DNA of 5,091 nt, taken from positions 1-5,091 of the forward strand of contig JAGRHX010000578.1 of the NCBI GenBank assembly GCA_020444775.1, given 5' to 3'. The DNA is from Gammaproteobacteria bacterium (GTDB taxonomy: Bacteria; Pseudomonadota; Gammaproteobacteria; HK1). This document shows positions 1 to 5,091 of this stretch, piece after piece. The translations under genes and the position numbers were made by a program. A model generated the notes under the pieces. That model was not told the origin of the DNA, did no database searches, and saw nothing but the letters and a program-made list of their open reading frames with translations. The stretch's first letter is position 1, and every line of letters begins with the position of its first letter.

Positions 1-1037
1 GCGCCGCGCCGGCGCCGGCCAGCGCTGTGCTCAGTGGTGTGATGCTCAAAGCCGGACTGCTCGGTTGGCTGCGTTTCGTGCATCCGGATGTCGTGTGGAC
101 CCAATCCATTACCGACGGCATCATCGTGCTGGGGCTGGCCGGTGCGTTCGTCGGCGCGGCGATCGGCTGCACACAGAGCCATCCCAAGACGATCCTCGCG
201 TACTCCAGCGTCAGCCAGATGGGTCTGGTCGTGTCCGCCTTCGGCATGCTGTTGAGCGGCGGAGCATCGTGGACGCTGGCCGCATGGGTATGCGGTTGTT
301 TCGCCGTGCATCATGCGCTGGTCAAGGGTGCGTTGTTCCTGGGGGTGGCCAGCGTCGAGCGGCTGCACGGCTCGGCGCGACTGGTCGCGATGCTGCTGCT
401 TGCCGGCGCCGCGCTGTCACTGGTCGGCGTGCCGCTCACCAGCGGTGCCGCCGCGAAGTCCGCGCTGCTGATACTTGCTCAGGGGTTGCCCCTTGGTCGG
501 GCCGCGGCGTTCGAATGGATGTTGATCGTCGGTGCCGTCGCGACCGCGTTGCTGATGGTCCGTCTGCTGCGATGCCTGGCGCCGGGCCAGGGTGATGGTT
601 GCTCCGCGCTGTTGTGGCTGCCTGCCGTGGCGCTGCTCGTCGCCAGCACGATGTTCGGCGTGCTCGTGCAGCGGCAGCTGGGCACCGCCGATAGCGGGCC
701 GGAGAAATGGCTCGTCGCCTGGCTGCCTGTGTTGCTTGCCGTCGGCCTCGAGGCGCTGACACGCCGGAGTGGATGGCGCATGCCTCGGATCCCGGCGGGC
801 GATCTGGTGAACGTCGTGGAAGGCCTTGCACGTCGGATGGCACGCGAGAGCTCGGCTGGTCGTGAAGCTGAGGCGGGCCACACCGACGGCAAACCTCCGG
901 CTCGGTCGACGGCTTGGGTGGAACGTGTCGTCGCCCTGCCACCGCGCTGGGAGTCGCTGTTGGTTTCGGACTACGCGGGGCCCTGGCTGACGTTTGCCGT
1001 GGCGATCGGGCTCGCGGTCGTCATCGCCATCGGCTGA
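1..1037 (+). CDS. Complex I-like proton/cation antiporter subunit (NuoL/M/N-MrpD family), 5'-truncated
   Basis: This is the C-terminal part of an inner-membrane subunit that moves H+ (or exchanges Na+/H+) in NADH dehydrogenase-like or Mrp-type complexes. The frame is open to the left edge. The first complete codon is base 3, giving 344 visible residues, and the residues before the first possible start (GTG at 27) already look like family sequence, so the true start is upstream. Family hallmarks visible are HPKTILAYSSVSQMG (bases 180-224), HHALVKGALFL (309-341) and GVPLTSGAAAKSALL (426-470). Their lysines, at codons 186, 324 and 456, sit where the family carries buried ion-path lysines. Several hydrophobic helices fill bases 30-760. 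A hydrophilic stretch of about 80 residues follows, then one last hydrophobic helix at the C-terminus. NuoL, NuoM, NuoN and MrpD/MnhD homologues cannot be told apart without the missing part. The family call is firm and the exact subunit is not. The convergent nhaR-like gene hints at cation homeostasis. Confidence 0.87.
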   Translation, partial: AAPAPASAVLSGVMLKAGLLGWLRFVHPDVVWTQSITDGIIVLGLAGAFVGAAIGCTQSHPKTILAYSSVSQMGLVVSAFGMLLSGGASWTLAAWVCGCFAVHHALVKGALFLGVASVERLHGSARLVAMLLLAGAALSLVGVPLTSGAAAKSALLILAQGLPLGRAAAFEWMLIVGAVATALLMVRLLRCLAPGQGDGCSALLWLPAVALLVASTMFGVLVQRQLGTADSGPEKWLVAWLPVLLAVGLEALTRRSGWRMPRIPAGDLVNVVEGLARRMARESSAGREAEAGHTDGKPPARSTAWVERVVALPPRWESLLVSDYAGPWLTFAVAIGLAVVIAIG

Positions 1038-1061
1038 CGGATGCAGGCGGCCGCGCGGCGC

Positions 1062-1074
1062 CCGGTTCAACCGG
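1062..1074. terminator. Short GC hairpin between convergent genes, weak terminator candidate
   Basis: CCGGT-TCA-ACCGG can fold into a five-pair stem with a three-base loop. It overlaps the stop codon of the nhaR-like gene and lies 24 bases past the antiporter stop. Only 29 bp separate the two convergent genes, so a bidirectional end signal would be expected here. There is no T-run on either side, so intrinsic termination is doubtful. Confidence 0.2.
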
Positions 1075-1966
1075 TCAGACGTGAACGGGCGGTTTCGATG
1101 ATACGTAGCACCGCCGGGTGCTTGAGTCGCCGTTCGGGTGAAATCGCGTAGTACTTCTCGTGGATGTCGTCGACCTGGCCGATGAGCCTGGCATCGTACA
1201 TGTGCTCGACCTGATCGGTGATCGCGGTCGGTGCCGGAAACAGACCGCCACCGGAGTCACCAAAGGCCTTGAGCAAGGCGCTGTCGGCGAACTCCGCGAC
1301 GACGTGCGGGGTGACACCCACCCGGTCGAACCAATCATCGAGGCTGCGGCGCAGGGCACTTGTGTTCACCGGTAGAAGCACCGGCGCATCGTTCAGCGAG
1401 GTGGGAAAGCGTTTGGTGTAGCGTGCGGCGATGGACTTGTGCCCGAAGAATGCGACGCCGCTCTCGCCGATCGCATGGTTGTACGCTTTGACATTCAGCC
1501 CCGGTGGAATGACCCGGTCGGAGATCACGAGGTCGACGCGGTGCACCGCCAGATCGCCGAGCAGTCGCTCCAGGTCGCCCTCCGCACAGACGATGCGCAC
1601 CGGGTCATCGAGCTCCAGCACCGGTCGCAGCGCACGATGCGCAATCAGCTTTGGAATGGAGTCGACGATGCCGACGTTGAACACCGACGGCATACCTGGG
1701 CGCTTGCTGCGCACCCGTTGGGTCAGCTCGGCGCCGAGCGTGAATATCTCATCCGCATACTGATTGACGATCTGTCCGGTGTCCGTGATCGCGAGACCGC
1801 GGCCTACACGCACGAACAGTGGCTCGCCGATGGATTCTTCCAGCATCTTCAGCTGACCGCTGATCGTCTGTGGGGTGAGATGCAAGAGCTCGGCGGCGCG
1901 CGCGATGCTGCCCTCGCGAGCGACCGTCCAGAAGTACAGCAGATGGTTGTAGTTGAGGTGACGCAC
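1067..1966 (-). CDS. nhaR: LysR-family transcriptional activator NhaR
   Basis: This is a DNA-binding regulator. In E. coli NhaR senses Na+ and activates the Na+/H+ antiporter gene nhaA, and it also acts on osmC and the pga operon. The 299-residue product opens with an N-terminal winged helix-turn-helix (about residues 5-62) that closely resembles E. coli NhaR as I recall it: LNYNHLLYFW, GSIARAAELLHLTPQTISGQ and LFVRVGRGL. A LysR substrate-binding domain follows (about 90-295), with NhaR-like stretches GESGVAFF, FADSALLKAFGD and EKYYAI..ERRLKHPAV. I chose the GTG at 1966 because it gives MRHLNYNHL, matching the start of E. coli NhaR (301 residues). The frame stays open to a TTG at 2041, which would add 25 unusual residues. 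That TTG does have a GGAG about 8 bases upstream, whereas the GTG has no clear Shine-Dalgarno, so the start is less certain than the family. The gene converges on the antiporter gene and diverges from the GST gene. Its target in this organism is not visible. Confidence 0.9.
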   Translation of the reverse strand: MRHLNYNHLLYFWTVAREGSIARAAELLHLTPQTISGQLKMLEESIGEPLFVRVGRGLAITDTGQIVNQYADEIFTLGAELTQRVRSKRPGMPSVFNVGIVDSIPKLIAHRALRPVLELDDPVRIVCAEGDLERLLGDLAVHRVDLVISDRVIPPGLNVKAYNHAIGESGVAFFGHKSIAARYTKRFPTSLNDAPVLLPVNTSALRRSLDDWFDRVGVTPHVVAEFADSALLKAFGDSGGGLFPAPTAITDQVEHMYDARLIGQVDDIHEKYYAISPERRLKHPAVLRIIETARSRLTG

Positions 1967-2012
1967 GTTGATTGCACTGCCATGTACAGGGCCTGGCGAA
2001 TGGTCGGCCTCT

Positions 2013-2027
2013 GGCGTGGTATACGCC
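2013..2027. promoter_or_regulatory. Inverted repeat upstream of nhaR, possible operator
   Basis: GGCGT-GGTAT-ACGCC is a perfect 5-bp inverted repeat with a 5-bp spacer, centred 54 bases upstream of the GTG start of nhaR. LysR-type regulators commonly bind imperfect dyads in the region ahead of their own gene, so an autoregulatory site is possible. Arms this short occur by chance in GC-rich DNA, and if the TTG at 2041 were the real start the repeat would lie inside the coding region. Confidence 0.2.
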
Positions 2028-2092
2028 GCTCCGCCTCCCAAAGCCTACTCCAAATACGCCCGACCAGATGCTGCCGCGTGCGTCTGGACGAA

Positions 2093-2107
2093 GCCTGATC
2101 GCCTGAT
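2093..2107. repeat. Tandem direct repeat GCCTGAT in the nhaR upstream region
   Basis: GCCTGAT occurs at 2093-2099 and again at 2101-2107, one base apart, about 130 bases upstream of the nhaR GTG start. The 8-bp period is shorter than one DNA turn, so it is not an obvious tandem binding site. It may be chance. Confidence 0.25.
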
Positions 2108-2215
2108 GACTCCCCGTGCCGTACCGAGCGGCCGTGGCCTGCTCAGCCCGAGTCCCGGCGCCCCGTGCCCTCAGTGCGCCGCTCGTGTATCGAGTCGCTA
2201 TCGGGAGGACGCTGG

Positions 2216-2408
2216 TGTCGCCGTGCCGGGAAGCGACGGGCACACAGCCCCGGCGGACCCTCTCGGCCAGGCCATCGTCGATTCGCCACACCCGGCCACG
2301 ACCGATCGGGGTATGCTGCAACAGGCCGTCGCGAAACAAATGCGTCTGCAGATCGGTGAGGACCTGGACGGTGAAGCGGTCGAGTACCGGGTCGGCGCGC
2401 AGCGGCCG
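2216..2408 (-). pseudogene. Coding-like interrupted stretch on the minus strand, possible gene remnant
   Basis: Read leftward from about 2408, this frame gives a globular-looking stretch, including DPVLDRFTVQVLTDLQTHLF, then GLLQHTPIGRGRVWRIDDGL and AERVRRG. My count over the 62 codons of 2223-2408 gives about 77, 48 and 82 percent G+C at codon positions 1, 2 and 3 in this frame. That is the pattern of a real GC-rich gene, and only slightly better than the mirror frame on the plus strand. A TGA at 2411-2409 interrupts the frame just upstream. A one-base shift near 2403 would join it to a frame starting at GTG 2433 (MLSRDASLTA). Left of about 2216 the translation loses protein-like character. 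I do not recognise a family. It may be a decayed or frameshifted gene, or chance. Confidence 0.22.
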
Positions 2409-2595
2409 TCAGGGACGCGTCTCTGGACAACACCGCAGTGTGCTGTCAGGGTTCGCCGCGACGCGCGAGCTTCGACGATGACGGAGCCGGACGGGGTATG
2501 GACACCATTCAGCCGCGTGCTCGGTATGTCCGGGCCGACGGGCTGTTTCGAACGGCCGCGCTGGCGGCCTGGATACCAACCGGAGTACGACCCGA

Positions 2596-3210
2596 ATGAT
2601 TGAGCTCTACACCTGGAAGACATCGAATGGTCGCAAGGCCACCATCATGCTGGAGGAGTGCGGCCTCGAGTACAATCTGCATCCCATCGATATCAGTAAG
2701 GACGATCAGTTCACGCCCGAGTTCATCGCCATCAACCCGAACAGCAAGATCCCGGCAATCATCGACCAGGACGGCCCGGGTGGGAAGCCCTACACCGTCA
2801 TCGAGTCCGGTGCCATCCTCATGTATCTGGCCGAGAAGACCGGCAAGTTCATGCCACAGGAGATGGGCGCCCGTTACGAGGTGATCCAGTGGCTGATGTT
2901 CCAGATGGGCGGTATCGGACCGATATTCGGTCAGGTCCATCATTTCCTGCGCGCCGCGAAGGAGAAGGTGCCCTATGGCATCGAGCGCTATGGCAAGGAG
3001 TGCCGGCGTCTGTACGGCGTGCTCAACGGACGGCTGGCCGGTCGGGAGTATCTGGCCGGTGACGTCAGCATCGCTGATTTCGCGACCCTGCCCTGGGTGT
3101 TCCGTCACGACTGGCAACAGGTCGATCTGGCCGAATACCCGAACGTCAAGCGTTGGTACGACACCATGATGGCGCGGCCGGCGTTGGCACGCGGCATGGA
3201 CCTGCCCTGA
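2596..3210 (+). CDS. yfcG: YfcG-like glutathione transferase / disulfide-bond oxidoreductase (nu class)
   Basis: This is a cytoplasmic glutathione transferase-fold protein. E. coli YfcG, its closest relative that I recognise, has strong GSH-dependent disulfide-bond reductase activity and weak classical transferase activity. The 204-residue product starts MIELYTWKTSNGRK, with Thr9 and Asn11 at the same places as the glutathione-contacting Thr9 and Asn11 of YfcG. The thioredoxin-like N-domain (about 1-80) shows NPNSKIPAI, with the cis-proline before strand beta-3, and ESGAILMYLAEKTG, with the Glu-Ser pair that binds the gamma-glutamyl group. The helical C-domain (about 90-200) shows QWLMFQMGGIGPIFGQVHHF and YGIERYGKE, both typical of the YfcG/YghU/Ure2p-like branch, and ends SIADFATLPWV...YPNVKRWYDTMMARPA. 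The length is slightly below the 215 residues of YfcG. The start is supported by CGGAG ten bases upstream. The gene stands alone, divergent from nhaR. The physiological substrate is unknown. Confidence 0.92.
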   Translation: MIELYTWKTSNGRKATIMLEECGLEYNLHPIDISKDDQFTPEFIAINPNSKIPAIIDQDGPGGKPYTVIESGAILMYLAEKTGKFMPQEMGARYEVIQWLMFQMGGIGPIFGQVHHFLRAAKEKVPYGIERYGKECRRLYGVLNGRLAGREYLAGDVSIADFATLPWVFRHDWQQVDLAEYPNVKRWYDTMMARPALARGMDLP

Positions 3211-3298
3211 TCCGACCCACGCTGCAGCGACCGGCCTTACTGCCGATGCTCATATCGGATCGCTATGATCATGGTCATGAGCGGGCGCATGTGGCGGC

Positions 3299-3333
3299 GT
3301 CCTCCGGCTCCAGTGATGCTGGACCCGGAGGAC
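3299..3333. terminator. Strong 35-nt hairpin between convergent GST and dioxygenase genes
   Basis: The left arm GTCCTCCGG (3299-3307) pairs perfectly with CCGGAGGAC (3325-3333). After one C/C mismatch, TCCAG (3309-3313) pairs with CTGGA (3319-3323) around the loop TGATG, giving 14 pairs in all. It lies 16 bases past the stop of the minus-strand dioxygenase gene and 88 bases past the GST stop, the position of a shared terminator. Neither flank has a T-run, so it may act as an RNA 3'-end stabiliser or need a factor to terminate. Confidence 0.5.
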
Positions 3334-3349
3334 GTCACCCCCCGGGGTC

Positions 3350-4252
3350 TCACACCGGACGGTCGCCGTTGATCGTCACCCGATGCATGTAGCGCCGATG
3401 TCCCGGGTAGTCGTTGATCGCGTAGTGCTGGGTGCAGCGGTTGTCCCAGAACGCGACCGAATTCGGCTGCCAGCGGAAACGGCAGGTGAACTCCGGGCGC
3501 ACCGCGTGCGCGTACAGATAGTCGAGCAGCGGCTTGCTCTCGGCCTCGCTCATGCCCTCGAAATGCCGGGTGAAGGCTCGGTTCACGAACAGGCACTTGC
3601 GTCCGGTCTGCGGATGCGTGCGGACCACCGGATGCAGGCTCTCTATGGGCGGCTTGCCGATCGCCTCCTCGGCGATCTTGGTCGTGCGTGTGGCGTTGCG
3701 ACGGGCGGCTTCGACCGGATCGCTCAGGGTCCGGTCCGAATGCAGCGCCTTCAGGCCGTCCAGCATCTGCTTCATGCCGTCGGACAGCGTGTCGTAGGCC
3801 AGATATTGATTGGCGAACATCGTGTCGCCCCCGACCGGCGGCACCTCGATGCCGTAAAGCACCGAGCCCAGCGACGGCTCCGGCAGGAAGGTCACGTCGG
3901 AGTGCCAGACACCGCCGATGTTGTGCTGGTCGGTCGGGTCCTTGACCACCGGGAAGATCTCCGGATCGCCGTCCAGCGGCACGTACTGTGGATGCACGTT
4001 GAGGGTGCCGAAGCGGCGTGAGAAGGCCTTGTGCTGCTCGACGCTGAGCTGCTGATCGCGGAAGAAGATTGCCAGATGCTCGAGCAGGGCGCGCTGGATC
4101 TCCTCGACCGTCTCGTCATCCAGGGTCTGGGCCAGGTTCACGCCGTGGATCTCGGCGCCCAGCGCACCGGCCAGCGGCTCGACCTCGATACGTCGGTAGG
4201 CCTGGTTGGACCCGGTCCATTCTGCGTTTGCCGGGTTCGCTGATGTCTGCAT
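3350..4252 (-). CDS. TauD/TfdA-family Fe(II)/2-oxoglutarate-dependent dioxygenase
   Basis: This cytoplasmic oxygenase couples decarboxylation of 2-oxoglutarate to hydroxylation of a substrate. In TauD this releases sulfite from taurine, and in TfdA it cleaves 2,4-D. The product has 300 residues (E. coli TauD has 283). The iron triad is His117-x-Asp119 in GVWHSDVTF and His276 in WDNRCTQHYA. Thr144 (GGDTMF) and Arg287 match the 2-oxoglutarate contacts Thr126 and Arg266 of TauD. His87 and Arg291 match TauD His70 and Arg270, which hold the sulfonate, and Tyr90 matches Tyr73. TauD Asn95 is replaced by Gly113, and the TauD loop around Phe159 is not conserved. An acidic or sulfonated substrate is therefore plausible, but taurine itself is not established. 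The ATG at 4252 has GAGGAG 8 bases upstream. The frame stays open to 4855 but that extension overlaps the nitrile hydratase gene. The gene diverges from nitrile hydratase, and no sulfonate transporter is in view. Confidence 0.93.
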   Translation of the reverse strand: MQTSANPANAEWTGSNQAYRRIEVEPLAGALGAEIHGVNLAQTLDDETVEEIQRALLEHLAIFFRDQQLSVEQHKAFSRRFGTLNVHPQYVPLDGDPEIFPVVKDPTDQHNIGGVWHSDVTFLPEPSLGSVLYGIEVPPVGGDTMFANQYLAYDTLSDGMKQMLDGLKALHSDRTLSDPVEAARRNATRTTKIAEEAIGKPPIESLHPVVRTHPQTGRKCLFVNRAFTRHFEGMSEAESKPLLDYLYAHAVRPEFTCRFRWQPNSVAFWDNRCTQHYAINDYPGHRRYMHRVTINGDRPV

Positions 4253-4260
4253 GGCTGTGT

Positions 4261-4266
4261 CTCCTC
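4261..4266 (-). promoter_or_regulatory. Ribosome binding site fixing the dioxygenase start
   Basis: On the minus strand this reads GAGGAG, followed by 8 bases and the ATG at 4252. It settles the start inside a frame that remains open for another 200 codons upstream. Confidence 0.8.
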
Positions 4267-4282
4267 TTGGCGCGGACCCGAA

Positions 4283-4311
4283 AGTAGACTCCAGGCACCG
4301 CGCGATCTCAA
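4283..4311 (-). promoter_or_regulatory. Sigma70-like promoter of the TauD-family gene
   Basis: Read on the minus strand, TTGAGA (4311-4306) is followed by a 17-base spacer and TCTACT (4288-4283). That is 5 of 6 matches to the -35 consensus, 4 of 6 to the -10 consensus, and the optimal spacing. Transcription would begin near 4276 and give a leader of about 25 bases containing the GAGGAG ribosome site. No experimental start is known. Confidence 0.5.
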
Positions 4312-4461
4312 TGCCCGGCGGCGCGTTCATGTGATGTGGCCGGTCGGATCCGGCAGGGAAGCGCGTCGCGTGCTGTTCGGGCGCGGGCTGCCATGCGCCG
4401 TCCGCTTGGTGCATGATCGAGCTGGCGGGTGGCCGATGGCGAGGTCGTCCGCGTGCAAGCC

Positions 4462-4484
4462 CTGGCATCCGGATGGCGTGCCAG
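4462..4484. promoter_or_regulatory. Operator-like palindromes between the divergent dioxygenase and nitrile hydratase genes
   Basis: CTGGCA (4462-4467) and TGCCAG (4479-4484) form a perfect inverted repeat with an 11-bp spacer, so centre-to-centre spacing is 17 bp. Overlapping its left arm is a perfect 10-bp palindrome, CATCCGGATG (4466-4475). The element ends 50 bases upstream of the nitrile hydratase start and is about 150 bases upstream of the proposed dioxygenase promoter. This is a reasonable place for a regulator acting on the rightward gene. The regulator is not in the window. Confidence 0.3.
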
Positions 4485-4534
4485 AGCGTTTCTCTGCGCC
4501 GCGCCATGGCGTGGCCCGAGCCGGTGAGACGAAC

Positions 4535-5091
4535 ATGATCAAGCACGACTCCGATACAGTGGCGGACATCCACCACGAGCTTCACAGTCATCTGCCTGCC
4601 GAGCCGGCGCTGCGCGCCAAGGCGCTGGAGAGCCTGCTGGTGGAGAAGGGCATGCTGGATCCGAAGGCCGTGGACGCCTGGCTCGAGGCGTATTCCGAGC
4701 GCATCGGGCCGCGCAACGGCGCACGGGTGATCGCGCGCAGCTGGCTGGACGCGGACTTCAAGGCGAGCCTGCTCGACGATGCCAGCAGCGCCGTGCAGAC
4801 CCTTGGCTACGCGCAGTCGCATCTGATCGCGGTGGAGAACACCGAGCAGGTGCACAATCTCGTGGTCTGCACCTTGTGCTCGTGCTATCCAACCGGGCTG
4901 CTGGGCATGCCGCCGAGCTGGTACAAGATGGCCGCCTACCGCTCACGGGCGGTGCGCGATCCGCGCGGGGTGCTCGATGAGTTCGATGTGCAGCTGCCGC
5001 CGCAGGTCGAGATCCGGGTCTGGGACAGCACCGCGGAGCTGCGCTACCTGGTCGTGCCACAGCGACCGGCGGGCACCGAGGGCTGGAGCGA
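4535..5091 (+). CDS. nthA: Nitrile hydratase alpha subunit, cobalt type, 3'-truncated
   Basis: This is the metal-bearing subunit of nitrile hydratase, which converts nitriles to amides and works with a beta subunit. The frame runs off the right edge after 185 codons. Known alpha subunits have about 200-210 residues, so only a short tail is missing. The metal-binding claw VCTLCSC has Cys112, Cys115, Ser116 and Cys117. Thr at position 113 is the mark of the cobalt type, where iron enzymes have Ser. Other family stretches are GARVIARSWLDADFKASLL (63-80), YRSRAVRDPRGVL (135-147) and VWDSTAELRYLVVPQRPAGT (162-181), continuing to EGWS at the edge. In known enzymes two of the cysteines become sulfinic and sulfenic acids. 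The start has GGTGAG six bases upstream. After the claw the sequence is YPTGLLGMPP, where the well-known enzymes have YPW and LGLPP. A thiocyanate hydrolase gamma subunit is a related alternative. Beta subunit and activator genes would be expected to the right but are out of view. Confidence 0.93.
   Translation, partial: MIKHDSDTVADIHHELHSHLPAEPALRAKALESLLVEKGMLDPKAVDAWLEAYSERIGPRNGARVIARSWLDADFKASLLDDASSAVQTLGYAQSHLIAVENTEQVHNLVVCTLCSCYPTGLLGMPPSWYKMAAYRSRAVRDPRGVLDEFDVQLPPQVEIRVWDSTAELRYLVVPQRPAGTEGWS

Larger units (their letters stand above)
1967..2595. other. 629-bp divergent gap between nhaR and the GST gene, no recognisable complete gene
   Basis: Several open frames cross this interval on both strands, but none gives a product I recognise, and none carries coding bias over its whole length with a good ribosome site. 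It should contain the promoters of nhaR (leftward) and the GST gene (rightward), yet I found no convincing -35/-10 pair for either. Near the nhaR end are a small inverted repeat (2013-2027) and a tandem GCCTGAT pair (2093-2107). Between about 2216 and 2408 the base composition is periodic in a way typical of a gene, listed separately as a possible remnant. The GST ribosome site CGGAG is at 2581-2585. Confidence 0.6.

Noticed and set aside
1050..1059. GCCGCGCGGC palindrome after the antiporter stop
   Set aside because: It cannot form a stem with a usable loop of normal size and has no T-run, so it is not called as a terminator.
417..1070. Minus-strand frames opposite the antiporter gene
   Set aside because: They are arginine- and proline-rich shadow translations, while the plus strand carries the membrane-protein family motifs.
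1968..2603. Plus-strand 211-codon frame spanning the whole nhaR-GST gap
   Set aside because: The product is proline- and arginine-rich with no recognisable motif, it overlaps the GST start, and a long open frame by chance is expected in GC-rich DNA.
2509..3117. Minus-strand 202-codon frame opposite the GST gene
   Set aside because: It is the antisense mirror of the clearly conserved YfcG-like gene.
3383..4021. Plus-strand 212-codon frame opposite the dioxygenase gene
   Set aside because: It is antisense to a gene whose iron and 2-oxoglutarate residues are all intact.
4345..4352. CGGATCCG palindrome in the dioxygenase-nitrile hydratase gap
   Set aside because: It is a single 8-bp palindrome with no partner or placement relative to a promoter, so chance is likely.
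4253..4855. Open minus-strand frame extending the dioxygenase upstream by about 200 codons
   Set aside because: It runs antisense through the nitrile hydratase gene, carries no family sequence, and the ATG at 4252 has a strong ribosome site and the TauD-like N-terminus.

Overview
This window looks like chromosomal DNA of a GC-rich proteobacterium, most likely a gammaproteobacterium. The G+C content (low-to-mid 60s percent by eye), strong G/C preference at third codon positions and close resemblance of two products to Escherichia coli NhaR and YfcG support this. A salt-adapted lifestyle is possible, given a Na+-type regulator beside a complex I-like antiporter subunit, but that is inference. 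I cannot name a genus.

Layout, left to right. (1) Bases 1-1037, plus strand: the 3' part of a proton-translocating membrane subunit of the NuoL/NuoM/NuoN/MrpD (Proton_antipo_M) family, cut by the left edge. (2) Bases 1067-1966, minus strand: a LysR-type regulator closely resembling NhaR, convergent with the antiporter gene and only 29 bp from it. (3) Bases 1967-2595: a 629-bp divergent gap with no recognisable complete gene. It holds short repeats near nhaR and a coding-like but interrupted stretch on the minus strand. (4) Bases 2596-3210, plus: a YfcG-like (nu-class) glutathione transferase / disulfide-bond oxidoreductase. (5) Bases 3211-3349: a convergent gap with a strong 35-nt hairpin. 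(6) Bases 3350-4252, minus: a TauD/TfdA-type Fe(II)/2-oxoglutarate dioxygenase with a clear ribosome site and a good sigma70-like promoter. (7) Bases 4253-4534: a divergent control region with palindromes. (8) Bases 4535-5091, plus: a cobalt-type nitrile hydratase alpha subunit, complete except for its last residues, which lie past the right edge.

Two functional themes can be seen. The left part joins cation/proton antiport to a sodium-responsive type of regulator. The right part places a sulfonate/aryloxyalkanoate-type oxygenase back to back with a nitrile-hydrating enzyme, suggesting a catabolic or nitrogen/sulfur-scavenging locus that continues to the right. The glutathione transferase between them is probably a separate redox or detoxification gene. 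I found no tRNA, rRNA, CRISPR array, transposase or prophage gene, and no convincing wholly new system. The best leads are the tauD-like/nitrile hydratase divergent pair and the unexplained nhaR-GST gap.
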